Assembly (NCBI RefSeq): GCF_004792415.1
Contig: NZ_CP038854.1
Coordinates: 124,001 to 188,000 of the forward strand
Direction: 5' to 3'
DNA: 64,000 nt
DNA from: Pantoea vagans
GTDB taxonomy: Bacteria; Pseudomonadota; Gammaproteobacteria; Enterobacterales; Enterobacteriaceae
Shown in pieces: positions 1 to 8,338 of the stretch. The notes under the pieces are model-generated. The model saw nothing but the letters and a program-made list of their open reading frames with translations. It was not told the DNA's origin and did not search any database. Position numbers and translations under genes: made by a program. Numbering within the stretch: the first letter of the stretch is position 1; the number at the start of each line of letters is the position of its first letter.

Positions 1-2
1 TT

Positions 3-713
3 TTGCAGTTGATTAAATCTGTGGTCGCAAAGCTCACTCTCTGCTTTCCTGAGCTTATACATAGTTTATACGTTTATGGGAGTGTGGCTGAAAGCAGGGC
101 GAAGGTTGGTAGATCTGATCTGGATATGACGATCATTCTCAGGTATGAGACCAATCAGGCTGATAAAGAGCAACTTGCTACTGTTCAGTCAATGCTTGAA
201 AAAGCTAATCCAGTTATCAGCAAAATTGATTTTGATTATGGTCATTTGGAAGAGGTGCTCGATCCTGAGAATTTACTCAGTTGGGGATACTGGCTTAAAC
301 ATCACTGCCACTGCGTTTATGGCGAGGATCTAAGCCGCTGCTTTCAAGCCTTTAAACCTTCAAAAGCTATTGCCTTAGCCGTGAACGGTGATTTTTTGCA
401 GGTTGTGGACAGTCTGCTTAGTCAAATCAATACCTCTTCTGATACACATAAAAAGCTGCAACTTCAGCGCTCGGCTGCGCGAAAAATTGTCAGGGCAACT
501 AATATCCTTCGAAAAGAAGGGGAGAAGGATTGGCCCGACACACTCGATGAATATTCCTCCAGATTTAATGCACGGTATCCGGGTTTTTCAAAGGAGATGG
601 ATTACTTAATTGAGATGTGCCATCAACCCTCAGGAAGCGTAGCTGTATTCGAAAAGCGGCTTATGGCCTTTGCCCGCTGGCTTGATGTCGAGTCTCATCA
701 CTATAAATCCTGA
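3..713 (+). CDS. Nucleotidyltransferase-domain protein, possibly 5'-partial
   Basis: The protein has the DNA polymerase beta-type nucleotidyltransferase signature: YGSVAES at about residues 25-31, then SDLD about 11 residues later (GS-xn-DxD metal-binding motif), and a possible third acidic residue in KIDFDYG near residue 75. The C-terminal half is alpha-helical and resembles the helical domain that follows such folds in kanamycin nucleotidyltransferase-like or HEPN-partnered proteins. Substrate unknown. The first in-frame start is a TTG at position 3, right at the window edge, so the true start may lie upstream. Base composition is more AT-rich than most of the window, which could indicate separate acquisition. 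No partner gene is visible downstream. Confidence 0.75.
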   Translation: MQLIKSVVAKLTLCFPELIHSLYVYGSVAESRAKVGRSDLDMTIILRYETNQADKEQLATVQSMLEKANPVISKIDFDYGHLEEVLDPENLLSWGYWLKHHCHCVYGEDLSRCFQAFKPSKAIALAVNGDFLQVVDSLLSQINTSSDTHKKLQLQRSAARKIVRATNILRKEGEKDWPDTLDEYSSRFNARYPGFSKEMDYLIEMCHQPSGSVAVFEKRLMAFARWLDVESHHYKS

Positions 714-867
714 AATTTTGTCAGCCAGCTTTACGGACTTTAATTATGTCCGGTTGTCTGCTTTAATTAGGAAAAACATCTTCGATTTATTCATAATCAA
801 ATGCTGATATTGTCTCTGAAATTAGTTTCACGTTGAGTTTTTTCGGCATTCAATCATTAAGGGATGT

Positions 868-1605
868 ATGCTAATAGCGCAGATTTCAGATATTCATGCT
901 TCTTCAGATAATGATCACTTATGCCGGTTTGACCGGGTTTTGACGTGGCTCACCCACCTGAAACCTGACGTACTGGTGCTAACTGGTGATCTGACAGATG
1001 GATACTGGCGGGAAGGTTACACAAAGATTGCAGCGCTTCTTGATCAGCAGAGTTATCCTTCCTTCGTACTGCCGGGCAATTCAGATGATCGCAGCTTAAT
1101 GCGTTCGGTGTGGGGTAATAACAAATGGGCGTACGACTGTCCTGTTGAAGCGATGCACTTCTCGCATCATGCTGGAGATCTGCGTTTAATCGGCCTGGAT
1201 TCAACGGTACATGCACAGAAGCATGGTAGCGTTTCGGACCGTCTCGAATGGTTGCATAAACAATTCAACAATGCTGACGCCGCCCCAGCATTGCTGTTTA
1301 TGCATCATCACGTAGTTGAATCAGGTATTCCCACACTTGATGAAACGATCTGCAGAGGCGGGGACAAGTTGGAAGATTTCATCAGACGTAATCCTCAAAG
1401 CGTGCTGGCTGTCTGTTCCGGGCATGTTCACCGACCTATAGCAGGCACGTTCGCGGGTATTCCAGCGTATATCTGTGGCTCTATCTGCCCTGCCAACCCT
1501 GTGTGGTTTGGAACACCAAATGTTCCTCCTGTAAGTGATCCTCCCGCGTTAATGATTCACCGCTTCGTCAGTAATATTCTCACCAGCTATCATGTCTGCG
1601 TATAA
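868..1605 (+). CDS. CpdA-like metallophosphoesterase
   Basis: A calcineurin-like phosphoesterase of 245 residues, the size of 3',5'-cyclic AMP phosphodiesterase CpdA. The metal-binding blocks appear in order: DIH at residues 8-10, TGDLTD near 41, GNSDD near 72, MHHH near 148 and GHVHRP near 190. The third block is normally GNHD; here the histidine that usually assists catalysis is serine, so activity may be altered. The ATG is preceded by AAGGG at the right distance. Cytoplasmic, stands alone. Cyclic nucleotide hydrolysis is the family expectation; other phosphodiesters are possible. Confidence 0.82.
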   Translation: MLIAQISDIHASSDNDHLCRFDRVLTWLTHLKPDVLVLTGDLTDGYWREGYTKIAALLDQQSYPSFVLPGNSDDRSLMRSVWGNNKWAYDCPVEAMHFSHHAGDLRLIGLDSTVHAQKHGSVSDRLEWLHKQFNNADAAPALLFMHHHVVESGIPTLDETICRGGDKLEDFIRRNPQSVLAVCSGHVHRPIAGTFAGIPAYICGSICPANPVWFGTPNVPPVSDPPALMIHRFVSNILTSYHVCV

Positions 1606-1790
1606 TTAATGCATAAATCTAAGGTATTGCTGCCCGTAATATTAGCTTTAATATCTTCAGTCCGGTGAACGTTATCCCGTATTAAGCTGATTACTTCCCG
1701 TTTCTGCTCCATACCTGATTCTGGCTGTCAGGCAGTTGCAACAAAAAGCGTATATGCTTTCATTGGTCCTTATGATGGGGAGTATTACTA

Positions 1791-2474
1791 ATGAGAACGC
1801 CTGATTATCCCTCGCAGGATTCAGATAAATGGTCACAGGTAGATGCCTGGTTTTCTGAAAAACTCGCACCACAGGAACCTGAGCTGATTAATGCTCTTCA
1901 GAACAACGTTAAGCACGGATTACCGACACACGATGTCTCTGCTCTACAGGGAAAAATGCTGTCCATCTTCATCCAGATGTCACGCGCTGTGCGCGTTCTT
2001 GAAATTGGCACGCTTGGCGCCTACAGCACCCTATGGATGGCCAGGGCTTTGCCGCCACATGGAAGCGTAACAACGATTGAGTTCAATAAACATCATGCAC
2101 AAGTGGCTCGCCAGAATATAAGCAATGCCGGGCTGACTGAACGCGTGATGCTGCACACGGGTACTGCACTGGATATCCTGCCCACTCTTAAAGGCCCCTT
2201 TGACCTGATTTTTATCGATGCCGATAAGGTGAATAATCCACATTATCTGGAATGGGTAATCAGATTATCACGTGCAGGTAGCGTTATTGTGGGTGACAAC
2301 ACGGTGCGCGGCGGCAGCATTATTGATTCTGAAAGTGATGATCCAAATGTCATCGGCCTGAGAAATTTTATCGAGATGATCTCTGAGGATAAGCGACTTG
2401 ATGCCACGGCGATTCAGACTGTAGGTGAAAAGGGCTGGGATGGGTTCGTGATAGCTATCGTCAGGACGGTATAG
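1791..2474 (+). CDS. SAM-dependent O-methyltransferase, family 3
   Basis: A 227-residue protein of the caffeoyl-CoA/catechol O-methyltransferase-like family (methyltransferase family 3). The SAM-binding loop VLEIGTLGAYST lies near residue 67, the acidic ribose-binding residue in TTIEFN near 100, and the metal/catalytic segment FIDADK near 143 with a second metal ligand region GDNTVRGG near 168. It should methylate a hydroxyl, often a catechol or similar diol, with a divalent cation. The ATG has an upstream GGGGAG. Flanked by non-coding DNA on both sides, so probably monocistronic; substrate unknown. Confidence 0.85.
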   Translation: MRTPDYPSQDSDKWSQVDAWFSEKLAPQEPELINALQNNVKHGLPTHDVSALQGKMLSIFIQMSRAVRVLEIGTLGAYSTLWMARALPPHGSVTTIEFNKHHAQVARQNISNAGLTERVMLHTGTALDILPTLKGPFDLIFIDADKVNNPHYLEWVIRLSRAGSVIVGDNTVRGGSIIDSESDDPNVIGLRNFIEMISEDKRLDATAIQTVGEKGWDGFVIAIVRTV

Positions 2475-2651
2475 GTCGTCTCCGGAAAAATCAAAGTCAC
2501 CACAAGCTCATAATATTTACTTTCCTGACCAGCCTTTACCTGACGCTATTCTTAGTGATGCAGTTTAATGATATTAAAAGAATTCGCTCTTCACTCCAGT
2601 CCGGCCAGATAGCAGCCCGCCAGAATTAGAAAGCGCCTGAGCGCCTTCACT

Positions 2652-4007
2652 TCACACGCCTTTGCGATAAGGATCTTTAACCAATGCGACGGCAAGCGCG
2701 CCAGCCAGTAACACGGCGGAAACCGCCAGCAGCGCCCACATAAACTCGCCGCTTGACTGCCGGATGTAGCCAATAAGGGACGGCCCGACAAAACCGCCCA
2801 GGTTTCCGACAGAGACAATCATCGCTAAGCCACCTGCGGCTGCGCTTCCTGTCAGAAAACCGGAAGGCAGCGCCCAGAATGAAGCCTGGAAAGCCAGAAT
2901 GCCGCTTACGGTGAAACAGAGCGCAATCATCTTGATGACCGGTTGATCCACGATGGCACTCGACGCCAGTGCAACAGCAGCAATAACCAGCGCCGCGCTG
3001 ATCCACCGAATGCGGTTGCCGGATGCATTGGCCCGCTGTGCCCAGAGCAGCATTCCGACCGCGCCACAGATATAAGGTAACGCGGTCAGGAAACCGGTGG
3101 CGGTATGACTGACGCCCATCTGCTTAATGATCTGCGGCATCCAGAGGCCCACGCCGATAGAACCGACAATGCCGCAGAAGTTAATAAAGGCCAGCAGGTA
3201 AAGCAGGGGATTACGCAGCGCATCGCGCATGCTGGAACCGTGCGCCTTCTCAATTTTCTGCTGCTCATTCTCCAGTCGCCTGGTCAGCAATGTTTTTTCC
3301 GCATCAGTTAACCAGTTTGCCTTTGCCGGACGGTCATTCAGATAGAACAGGCAGATAATGCCCAGGATAACCGCCGGGAAACCTTCCAGCACCAGCAACC
3401 ACTGCCAGTTACGGATATGCTCATGCCCGGTGATTTGCATCAACATCCCGGATAACGGCGCGCCGATGATATTCGCTACAGGGATACCCACTAAAAAGGC
3501 TGCCGTAATCTTTGCGCGCCAGGTTCCGGGAAACCAGTAGGTGAAGAACAGATAGATACCGGGTGTAAATCCGGCTTCGGCCACCCCCAGACAAAAACGG
3601 GCAAAGGCGAAGCTTGTGGGCCCGGTGACGAAGGCGGTCGCCATGGAGATGATTCCCCATGAGATCATAATGCGGGCGATCCAGATACGTGCGCCCACCT
3701 TTTGCATGATGAGGTTACTTGGCACCTCAAACAGGAAATAGCCGATAAAAAACATCCCGGCCCCGAACCCGAACTGCTCAGCTGTAATCCCCAGATCGGC
3801 ATTCATGCCGAGAGCAGCGAAGCTGACGTTGGTGCGATCCAGATAACTCACAACATAACAGATGAAAATAAACGGCAGGATACGGCGGAACGCTTTACCT
3901 GCCGCCCGTTCACTTTGGTCAAAATCGATTTGATTCATTGCATCACGGGGTTCAGACACGGCTTCCGTCTTAACAGGTGAGTCAGCGCTTACAGATTGCA
4001 GATTCAT
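2652..4007 (-). CDS. MFS transporter, anion:cation symporter family
   Basis: A 451-residue, 12-helix major facilitator. The N-terminus up to about residue 40 is hydrophilic, then comes the sequence FICYVVSYLDRTNVSFAALGMNADLG, shortened in this description to its diagnostic YLDRTNVSFA block, typical of the ACS family (tartrate, phthalate, hexuronate, rhamnonate transporters). It lies 37 bases downstream of the SMP-30 lactonase gene on the same strand, so the two probably form one operon that imports an aldonate-type or related organic anion and opens a lactone. Exact substrate not determinable from sequence. Confidence 0.85.
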   Translation of the reverse strand: MNLQSVSADSPVKTEAVSEPRDAMNQIDFDQSERAAGKAFRRILPFIFICYVVSYLDRTNVSFAALGMNADLGITAEQFGFGAGMFFIGYFLFEVPSNLIMQKVGARIWIARIMISWGIISMATAFVTGPTSFAFARFCLGVAEAGFTPGIYLFFTYWFPGTWRAKITAAFLVGIPVANIIGAPLSGMLMQITGHEHIRNWQWLLVLEGFPAVILGIICLFYLNDRPAKANWLTDAEKTLLTRRLENEQQKIEKAHGSSMRDALRNPLLYLLAFINFCGIVGSIGVGLWMPQIIKQMGVSHTATGFLTALPYICGAVGMLLWAQRANASGNRIRWISAALVIAAVALASSAIVDQPVIKMIALCFTVSGILAFQASFWALPSGFLTGSAAAGGLAMIVSVGNLGGFVGPSLIGYIRQSSGEFMWALLAVSAVLLAGALAVALVKDPYRKGV

Positions 4008-4044
4008 GGGTGCCTCCGCTGCGTTCAGAAACGCAGAATTATTC

Positions 4045-4977
4045 TCAAAGAAATTCGGTGGAAATACAGGGCAATGGGTGACCGGGTGTTTTCATCGGGC
4101 AGGTAAGAATGCTGCCGCTGACCGATTCGGTAATAAAAAGCTGTTGCAGGCTTTCACCACCAAAGCAGAGGTTGGTCGTGGAGCGCCCGGCGGGGCTGGT
4201 GAGAATTTCTGCGGGCTCAGCCAGATCGTTAAGCAGCCAGATGCGCCCCAGACCTGGGTTGGCAATCAGCAACTCGCCATTGGCGTTCATAGCCAGTCCA
4301 TCAGGACCGCTGGGACCGTGTGAGGTAAAATACTGACTGACTTTGCTGACTGAACCATCACGCTGAAGCGGTACGCGCCAGATCGCATTGCTGCGCGTCA
4401 TCGCGACGTAAAGTACTTTTTCGTCCGGGGACAGAACCAGTCCATTCGGGCTGGGGCAGTTATCCAGCAGCATATCCAGGCGTCCATCCTGGCTCAGCCG
4501 GTAAACACGACCGGTGGGATCGTGTAGCCCTGTTTGCCCCTGATCGGTGAAATAGAGGTTCCCCTGGCTGTCGGTGGTTAAATCGTTAACACCACGGAAA
4601 CTCTCGCTATTACGGCGAGCCAGCCACGGCGACACGCTGTGGGTTTTGAGGCAGAGTTTCATGATCCCATGACGATAATCCGTAATCAAAAGCGTATCCG
4701 GATCGGCGAGTTTCATGCCATTAGGTTCGCCGTCATATTGCACGACGAGCGCCCAGTTGCCTGTCATATCAACCCGGAATATGCGGCCATAGGGAATATC
4801 GGTCAGATACAGACAGCCTGAAGGATGCCAGACCGGCCCTTCAAGGAACGATTCGGTAAGCTGTCCCCCGCGATTCGCGACGGCCCAGGCATTGTTGCTA
4901 TCCGGTAAGCGAAAACGGTCTGGCAGGCGGGTAAAAATCGATGTCTGCCTGACATCTGCAGGCGTCAGGGTGATCAT
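4045..4977 (-). CDS. SMP-30/gluconolactonase-family protein
   Basis: A 310-residue six-bladed beta-propeller of the SMP-30/gluconolactonase/LRE family. Visible marks are EGPVWHP near residue 47 (metal-ligand glutamate), GVNDLTTDSQGNLYFTDQG near 128 and SPNGLVLSPDEKVLY near 172, which carry the asparagine ligands, and GPDGLAMNANG near 225. Such enzymes hydrolyse sugar lactones with a divalent cation. Its ATG overlaps the stop codon of the small upstream ORF (ATGA), and GAGGAAG within that ORF can serve as its ribosome site. The ACS-family transporter follows directly. Confidence 0.85.
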   Translation of the reverse strand: MITLTPADVRQTSIFTRLPDRFRLPDSNNAWAVANRGGQLTESFLEGPVWHPSGCLYLTDIPYGRIFRVDMTGNWALVVQYDGEPNGMKLADPDTLLITDYRHGIMKLCLKTHSVSPWLARRNSESFRGVNDLTTDSQGNLYFTDQGQTGLHDPTGRVYRLSQDGRLDMLLDNCPSPNGLVLSPDEKVLYVAMTRSNAIWRVPLQRDGSVSKVSQYFTSHGPSGPDGLAMNANGELLIANPGLGRIWLLNDLAEPAEILTSPAGRSTTNLCFGGESLQQLFITESVSGSILTCPMKTPGHPLPCISTEFL

Positions 4978-5198
4978 AAAATGACTTCCTCTTTAGCTAT
5001 TCCATAACATAGATCCGTTCCTGACTGATCACCCGGTTTCAACGGGGCGTCTGATAACCTGATACCGCTATGATGTGTGCTTCCTCTGTCCGCCAATTCA
5101 GGAGTCCCGGGGGTCTTAAAGCTTGCAGGACGCACAGCATAATTATCATTGCCTGGCGTAAGCTTTCGATTAATCAGGGATTTTTCATCAGCAAACAT
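4974..5198 (-). CDS. Small hypothetical protein, translationally coupled to the lactonase
   Basis: A 74-residue reading frame starting MFADEKSLINRKL, preceded by GAGG seven bases before the ATG. Its TGA overlaps the ATG of the SMP-30 gene (ATGA), the geometry of a true coupled operon gene. The product is hydrophilic, rich in proline, glycine, serine and threonine, with no signal peptide and no family that I recognise. It could be a small regulatory protein or the remnant of the N-terminus of a larger metabolic enzyme. A longer upstream start at 5273 has no good ribosome site. Confidence 0.42.
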   Translation of the reverse strand: MFADEKSLINRKLTPGNDNYAVRPASFKTPGTPELADRGSTHHSGIRLSDAPLKPGDQSGTDLCYGIAKEEVIL

Positions 5199-5374
5199 AG
5201 TGTGCCTCGTTTCAGGTTTTACAGGATAAAACTGTGTTGTACATGATGAAATTACTATATCCGCGATTTTCATGGTGACGCTAGTGTTGCGAGCTTGTTT
5301 GTTATGTAAACAAGATGTGACTCACAATTCAGGCAAAGCTGGCTCAGGCAGAAGAAAGGCAAGTAATAAATAAG

Positions 5375-5539
5375 ATGGAGGCGTTAATGCGTGCTGTTTA
5401 CCCGGTAGTCCGATTTCGTTGGAATGAACTGAAAAAAATGAAAGAGGATGGGCTGTTTGCGGCTTCAGAGGAGACGCACAGGATGAACGCTTTCATGAAA
5501 GATAACGCGGTCAGGAAGTGTATCCACGTTAAAAAATAG
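5375..5539 (+). CDS. Possible 54-residue basic small protein
   Basis: An open frame reading [14 protein letters not shown] and ending in CIHVKK, rich in Lys, Arg, Met and Glu. It sits between the leftward lactonase operon and the chemoreceptor. The ribosome site is weak (AAGG about 14 bases upstream). No family recognised. Kept because it is compact, uninterrupted and separate from other genes, but it may be chance. Confidence 0.28.
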   Translation: MEALMRAVYPVVRFRWNELKKMKEDGLFAASEETHRMNAFMKDNAVRKCIHVKK

Positions 5540-5684
5540 TGCCTGTCTGGCTTTGGCGGCCGTTATGAAAAGCTTAATACTGCAATTTCCTTGCCCGCTG
5601 CCGATAAACAGAGATGGGACCAGCGAGCCACAGGTGCGGAACGTCGGTAATTACTTAATAAATCAGACGTCGGGGTGTTCAGTG

Positions 5685-7256
5685 ATGAGCAACAGGAAAA
5701 CAAAATTAAGCGTTATGCTTACCGCAGCATTTCTCACTGTCATCTTAGCGGGCGTTTTTGTAACAGGTTTTGCCGGGTTTAAACTTAATACCGCCAGCGA
5801 ACAGCAGGCATTGACCCGCGCGCGCCTTGGCGATCTTCAGGCACTTCAGTCGCTAAAAGATAACCTGACTCAGCAGGCGCTTCTCTTAGTCTCTGCGGCT
5901 GCAGGCACTCAGCCCCAGACAGAAGAAAAAGTTAAAACGCAGTTTTTTGCCTTGCAGACCACGAATGACAATACCACTGCGCATTTCCGGCAGTTGATCA
6001 ACGGCGCTAAAAGCATTCCTGGAATTAATCTTGCTGAAGTCGAAGAGGCTTCCACGCAACTCAATAAAATTGAAGTAGCATCAGGTCCGCTTCGTCAGGC
6101 AGAGCAGAATCTGTTTACGCCAGATGCTATTGCGTTCCGGGATAAGCTCCGGAGCGAACTGATTCCTGCGCTTACTCAATATCGTATCGCAGTGGACGGC
6201 ATGGTGAATTATCAGGCGCGGGTTACAGGTAAAACGGCAGAAACCTCAACGCAGGCGCTCTCGGGTGTTTATGTCACGCTGGCGGTTCTGACGACCCTGT
6301 TTGTCATTTTGGGGTTTGTGATGAGTGGCCTGATTACCCGCTGGCTCAAGGTTCAGCTGGGTGGCGAACCTTCTCATGCGCAGGGCCTGGCCGCCGCGAT
6401 TGCGGCAGGGGATCTGACAACGACGGTGACACTTCGTCAGGGGGATACCGTCAGCATGATGGCGTCCCTGGAGAGTATGCAAAATAATCTGCGCAACCTG
6501 GTCTCCCATATAAAAGACTCCTCCGCTTCGGTAGCCATGGCTGCTGATGAAATTTCCCAGGGCAATACCGAACTATCCTCCCGTACAGAGCAGCAGGCTG
6601 CCGCGTTACAGGAAACGGCCGCCAGTATCGAACAGCTTACCGTCACGGTAAAAAGCAATGCAGCGGGCGCGCAGCAGACTGCGGACTCTGCCCGCCAAAC
6701 CGCTGCCCTGGCGCGGTCGGGCGAGCACGATATGCAGCGGATGTCAGAGACGATGAATGATATTTCCAAAAGTGCAGTGAAAGTCCGCGATATTACTGCC
6801 GTTATCGAAGGGATTGCCTTCCAGACTAATATTCTGGCGCTTAACGCTGCGGTGGAAGCCGCTCGCGCGGGCGAACAGGGGCGGGGTTTTGCCGTCGTTG
6901 CCGGTGAAGTCAGGACGCTTGCTCAGCGCAGCGCTACGGCTGCCAGAGATATAAAACATCTGATTGAAGAAGCGGTAGCACAGGTCGAAAGTGGTGTTGT
7001 TGTCGCAACCGGAACAGGCAAGAGCATCCTTGATATCAATGCTATGGTCGGAAAACTGGCCGACGCAATGGACAATATCTCACTTGCCTCAGCAGAGCAG
7101 ATGCAGGGCATTTCTCAGGTCAGTATTGCGGTCAATGAGATGGATGGCGTCACGCAGAATAATGCTGCACTGGTTGAGGAATCTTCTTCGGCATCGCAGT
7201 CACTTTCAGCCCAGGCACATTCGTTACGTGAAGCAGTGAATGCTTTTCGTCTGTAA
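5685..7256 (+). CDS. Methyl-accepting chemotaxis protein
   Basis: A transmembrane chemoreceptor of 523 residues from the ATG at 5685 ([10 protein letters not shown]). I prefer this start to an upstream TTG at 5553 because it places a short positively charged tail directly before the first transmembrane helix (about residues 8-30). A periplasmic four-helix-type sensor (about 31-190) follows, then a second helix (about 195-218), a HAMP linker and the cytoplasmic signalling hairpin with the conserved [15 protein letters not shown] tip. The C-terminus ends AVNAFRL, without the NWETF-type CheR/CheB tether of Tar and Tsr. Ligand unknown. No other chemotaxis gene is nearby, so it must feed the chromosomal system. 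Confidence 0.9.
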   Translation: MSNRKTKLSVMLTAAFLTVILAGVFVTGFAGFKLNTASEQQALTRARLGDLQALQSLKDNLTQQALLLVSAAAGTQPQTEEKVKTQFFALQTTNDNTTAHFRQLINGAKSIPGINLAEVEEASTQLNKIEVASGPLRQAEQNLFTPDAIAFRDKLRSELIPALTQYRIAVDGMVNYQARVTGKTAETSTQALSGVYVTLAVLTTLFVILGFVMSGLITRWLKVQLGGEPSHAQGLAAAIAAGDLTTTVTLRQGDTVSMMASLESMQNNLRNLVSHIKDSSASVAMAADEISQGNTELSSRTEQQAAALQETAASIEQLTVTVKSNAAGAQQTADSARQTAALARSGEHDMQRMSETMNDISKSAVKVRDITAVIEGIAFQTNILALNAAVEAARAGEQGRGFAVVAGEVRTLAQRSATAARDIKHLIEEAVAQVESGVVVATGTGKSILDINAMVGKLADAMDNISLASAEQMQGISQVSIAVNEMDGVTQNNAALVEESSSASQSLSAQAHSLREAVNAFRL

Positions 7257-7285
7257 GCGTCATGATTTGAGTTCACACTAATTAA

Positions 7286-7311
7286 AGCCCTCTGACGGAG
7301 GGCTTTTCTCT
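7286..7311 (+). terminator. Rho-independent terminator after the chemoreceptor gene
   Basis: AAAGCCCTC, loop, GAGGGCTTTT forms a GC-rich hairpin followed by a T-run, about 30 bases after the chemoreceptor stop codon. Confidence 0.75.
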
Positions 7312-7671
7312 GGAAGCAAATTCAGGGCCGCTCAGAGAACTCAGGATCAGGGTTAAGTAGAGTTATGTTCCCCGACACATTTCTGCCAGCAGCCATTGCC
7401 TTAAAGCCTTTAGCGCCTTTTGTTTATGCCCGTTTAAACAGGTTTCTCTGAACAATACTTTTGCTGAGAGAGGCAGATGCAGGCCAGTGCCCGGTTAGCT
7501 CGCCACCATCCAGCGCTGACTTTCGCGCCGTACTCGCCCGCTGATGCCATGGCGGCAGATGTTTTGCAGCGTTTTTACACTTCATAAGCCTCTTTTTACG
7601 CCATTTTTACGGGCCTCCCGGTTTAATTGACGGCACCGGGCGCTTACGCGCCTCTTTTCGGAAAGCCGTGA
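7312..7671. other. Non-coding stretch, 360 bases
   Basis: No supported gene, RNA or repeat seen between the chemoreceptor terminator and the GNAT gene. It must contain the promoter of the GNAT gene. Confidence 0.5.
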
Positions 7672-8220
7672 ATGAAATGCATAACTAAGCCCTGGTCCAT
7701 ACCGGGCTGCCGCGAGGCGGCATTAGCCGATCTTGCTGAGCAGCAGCGCCTTCGCCTTATTTCGCCCCGCAAGTGGTTCCGGGATGCCATTGAGGCCAGT
7801 ACCGATCCGTCTCTGCTGAACTATCGTCTGATTGCGCAATGGCTGGGTACAACGATACCCGACAGCCGCGCGCTGATTCTGGCCCTCAACAACAGCCTCT
7901 GCTTCGGGCTTTATCGTAATGGCCGACAAATCGGTTTTGTCCGGGTTGTAACTGATATGGCTGAAACCTGGGTAATCCGGAATCTGTTTATCTCGCCGGA
8001 GTATCGCTTTGTCGGGCTTGGATCATGGCTGCTGCACTGCTGTCTTTCTCATCCGGGCGCCAGAGGCTGCCGCCATATTATTGCAATGGGTGAACCCGTG
8101 CCGGATTTTTTTGAGCGTAACGGATTCATCGCCTTTCCCTCACTGCCCGGGGTCTGGGTGACGACTCTGCACGATGGGGTTAATGATTCAATCTGCGCCA
8201 AAAGCGCCAGCAGGCATTAA
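7672..8220 (+). CDS. GNAT-family N-acetyltransferase
   Basis: A 182-residue protein with a GNAT core. GFVRVVTD near residue 84 is beta-4, WVIRNLFISPEYRFVGLGSWLL near 101-122 carries the acetyl-CoA pyrophosphate loop (R-x-x-G-x-G type: RFVGLG), and FFERNGFIAFP near 146 is the usual terminal segment. The N-terminal 60 residues are an extra region without recognised motif. Acceptor unknown. The following synthase-like gene begins 118 bases later on the same strand and may be co-transcribed. Confidence 0.75.
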   Translation: MKCITKPWSIPGCREAALADLAEQQRLRLISPRKWFRDAIEASTDPSLLNYRLIAQWLGTTIPDSRALILALNNSLCFGLYRNGRQIGFVRVVTDMAETWVIRNLFISPEYRFVGLGSWLLHCCLSHPGARGCRHIIAMGEPVPDFFERNGFIAFPSLPGVWVTTLHDGVNDSICAKSASRH

Positions 8221-8338
8221 GCGGACAGGGCACGCACTCATGAGCGGTTTTCTCCAGTTTATCCTCCGACCTCAGCTTAAAAGCCGCAGGCAGCCAGGCG
8301 TGATCGCCTCTCCACAGCCTTCAATCAGGGAACACACC

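Noticed and set aside
8174..8338. Upstream extension of the OtsA-like protein
   Set aside because: It overlaps the GNAT gene and adds residues with no GT20 similarity; the ATG at 8339 with AGGGA is better.
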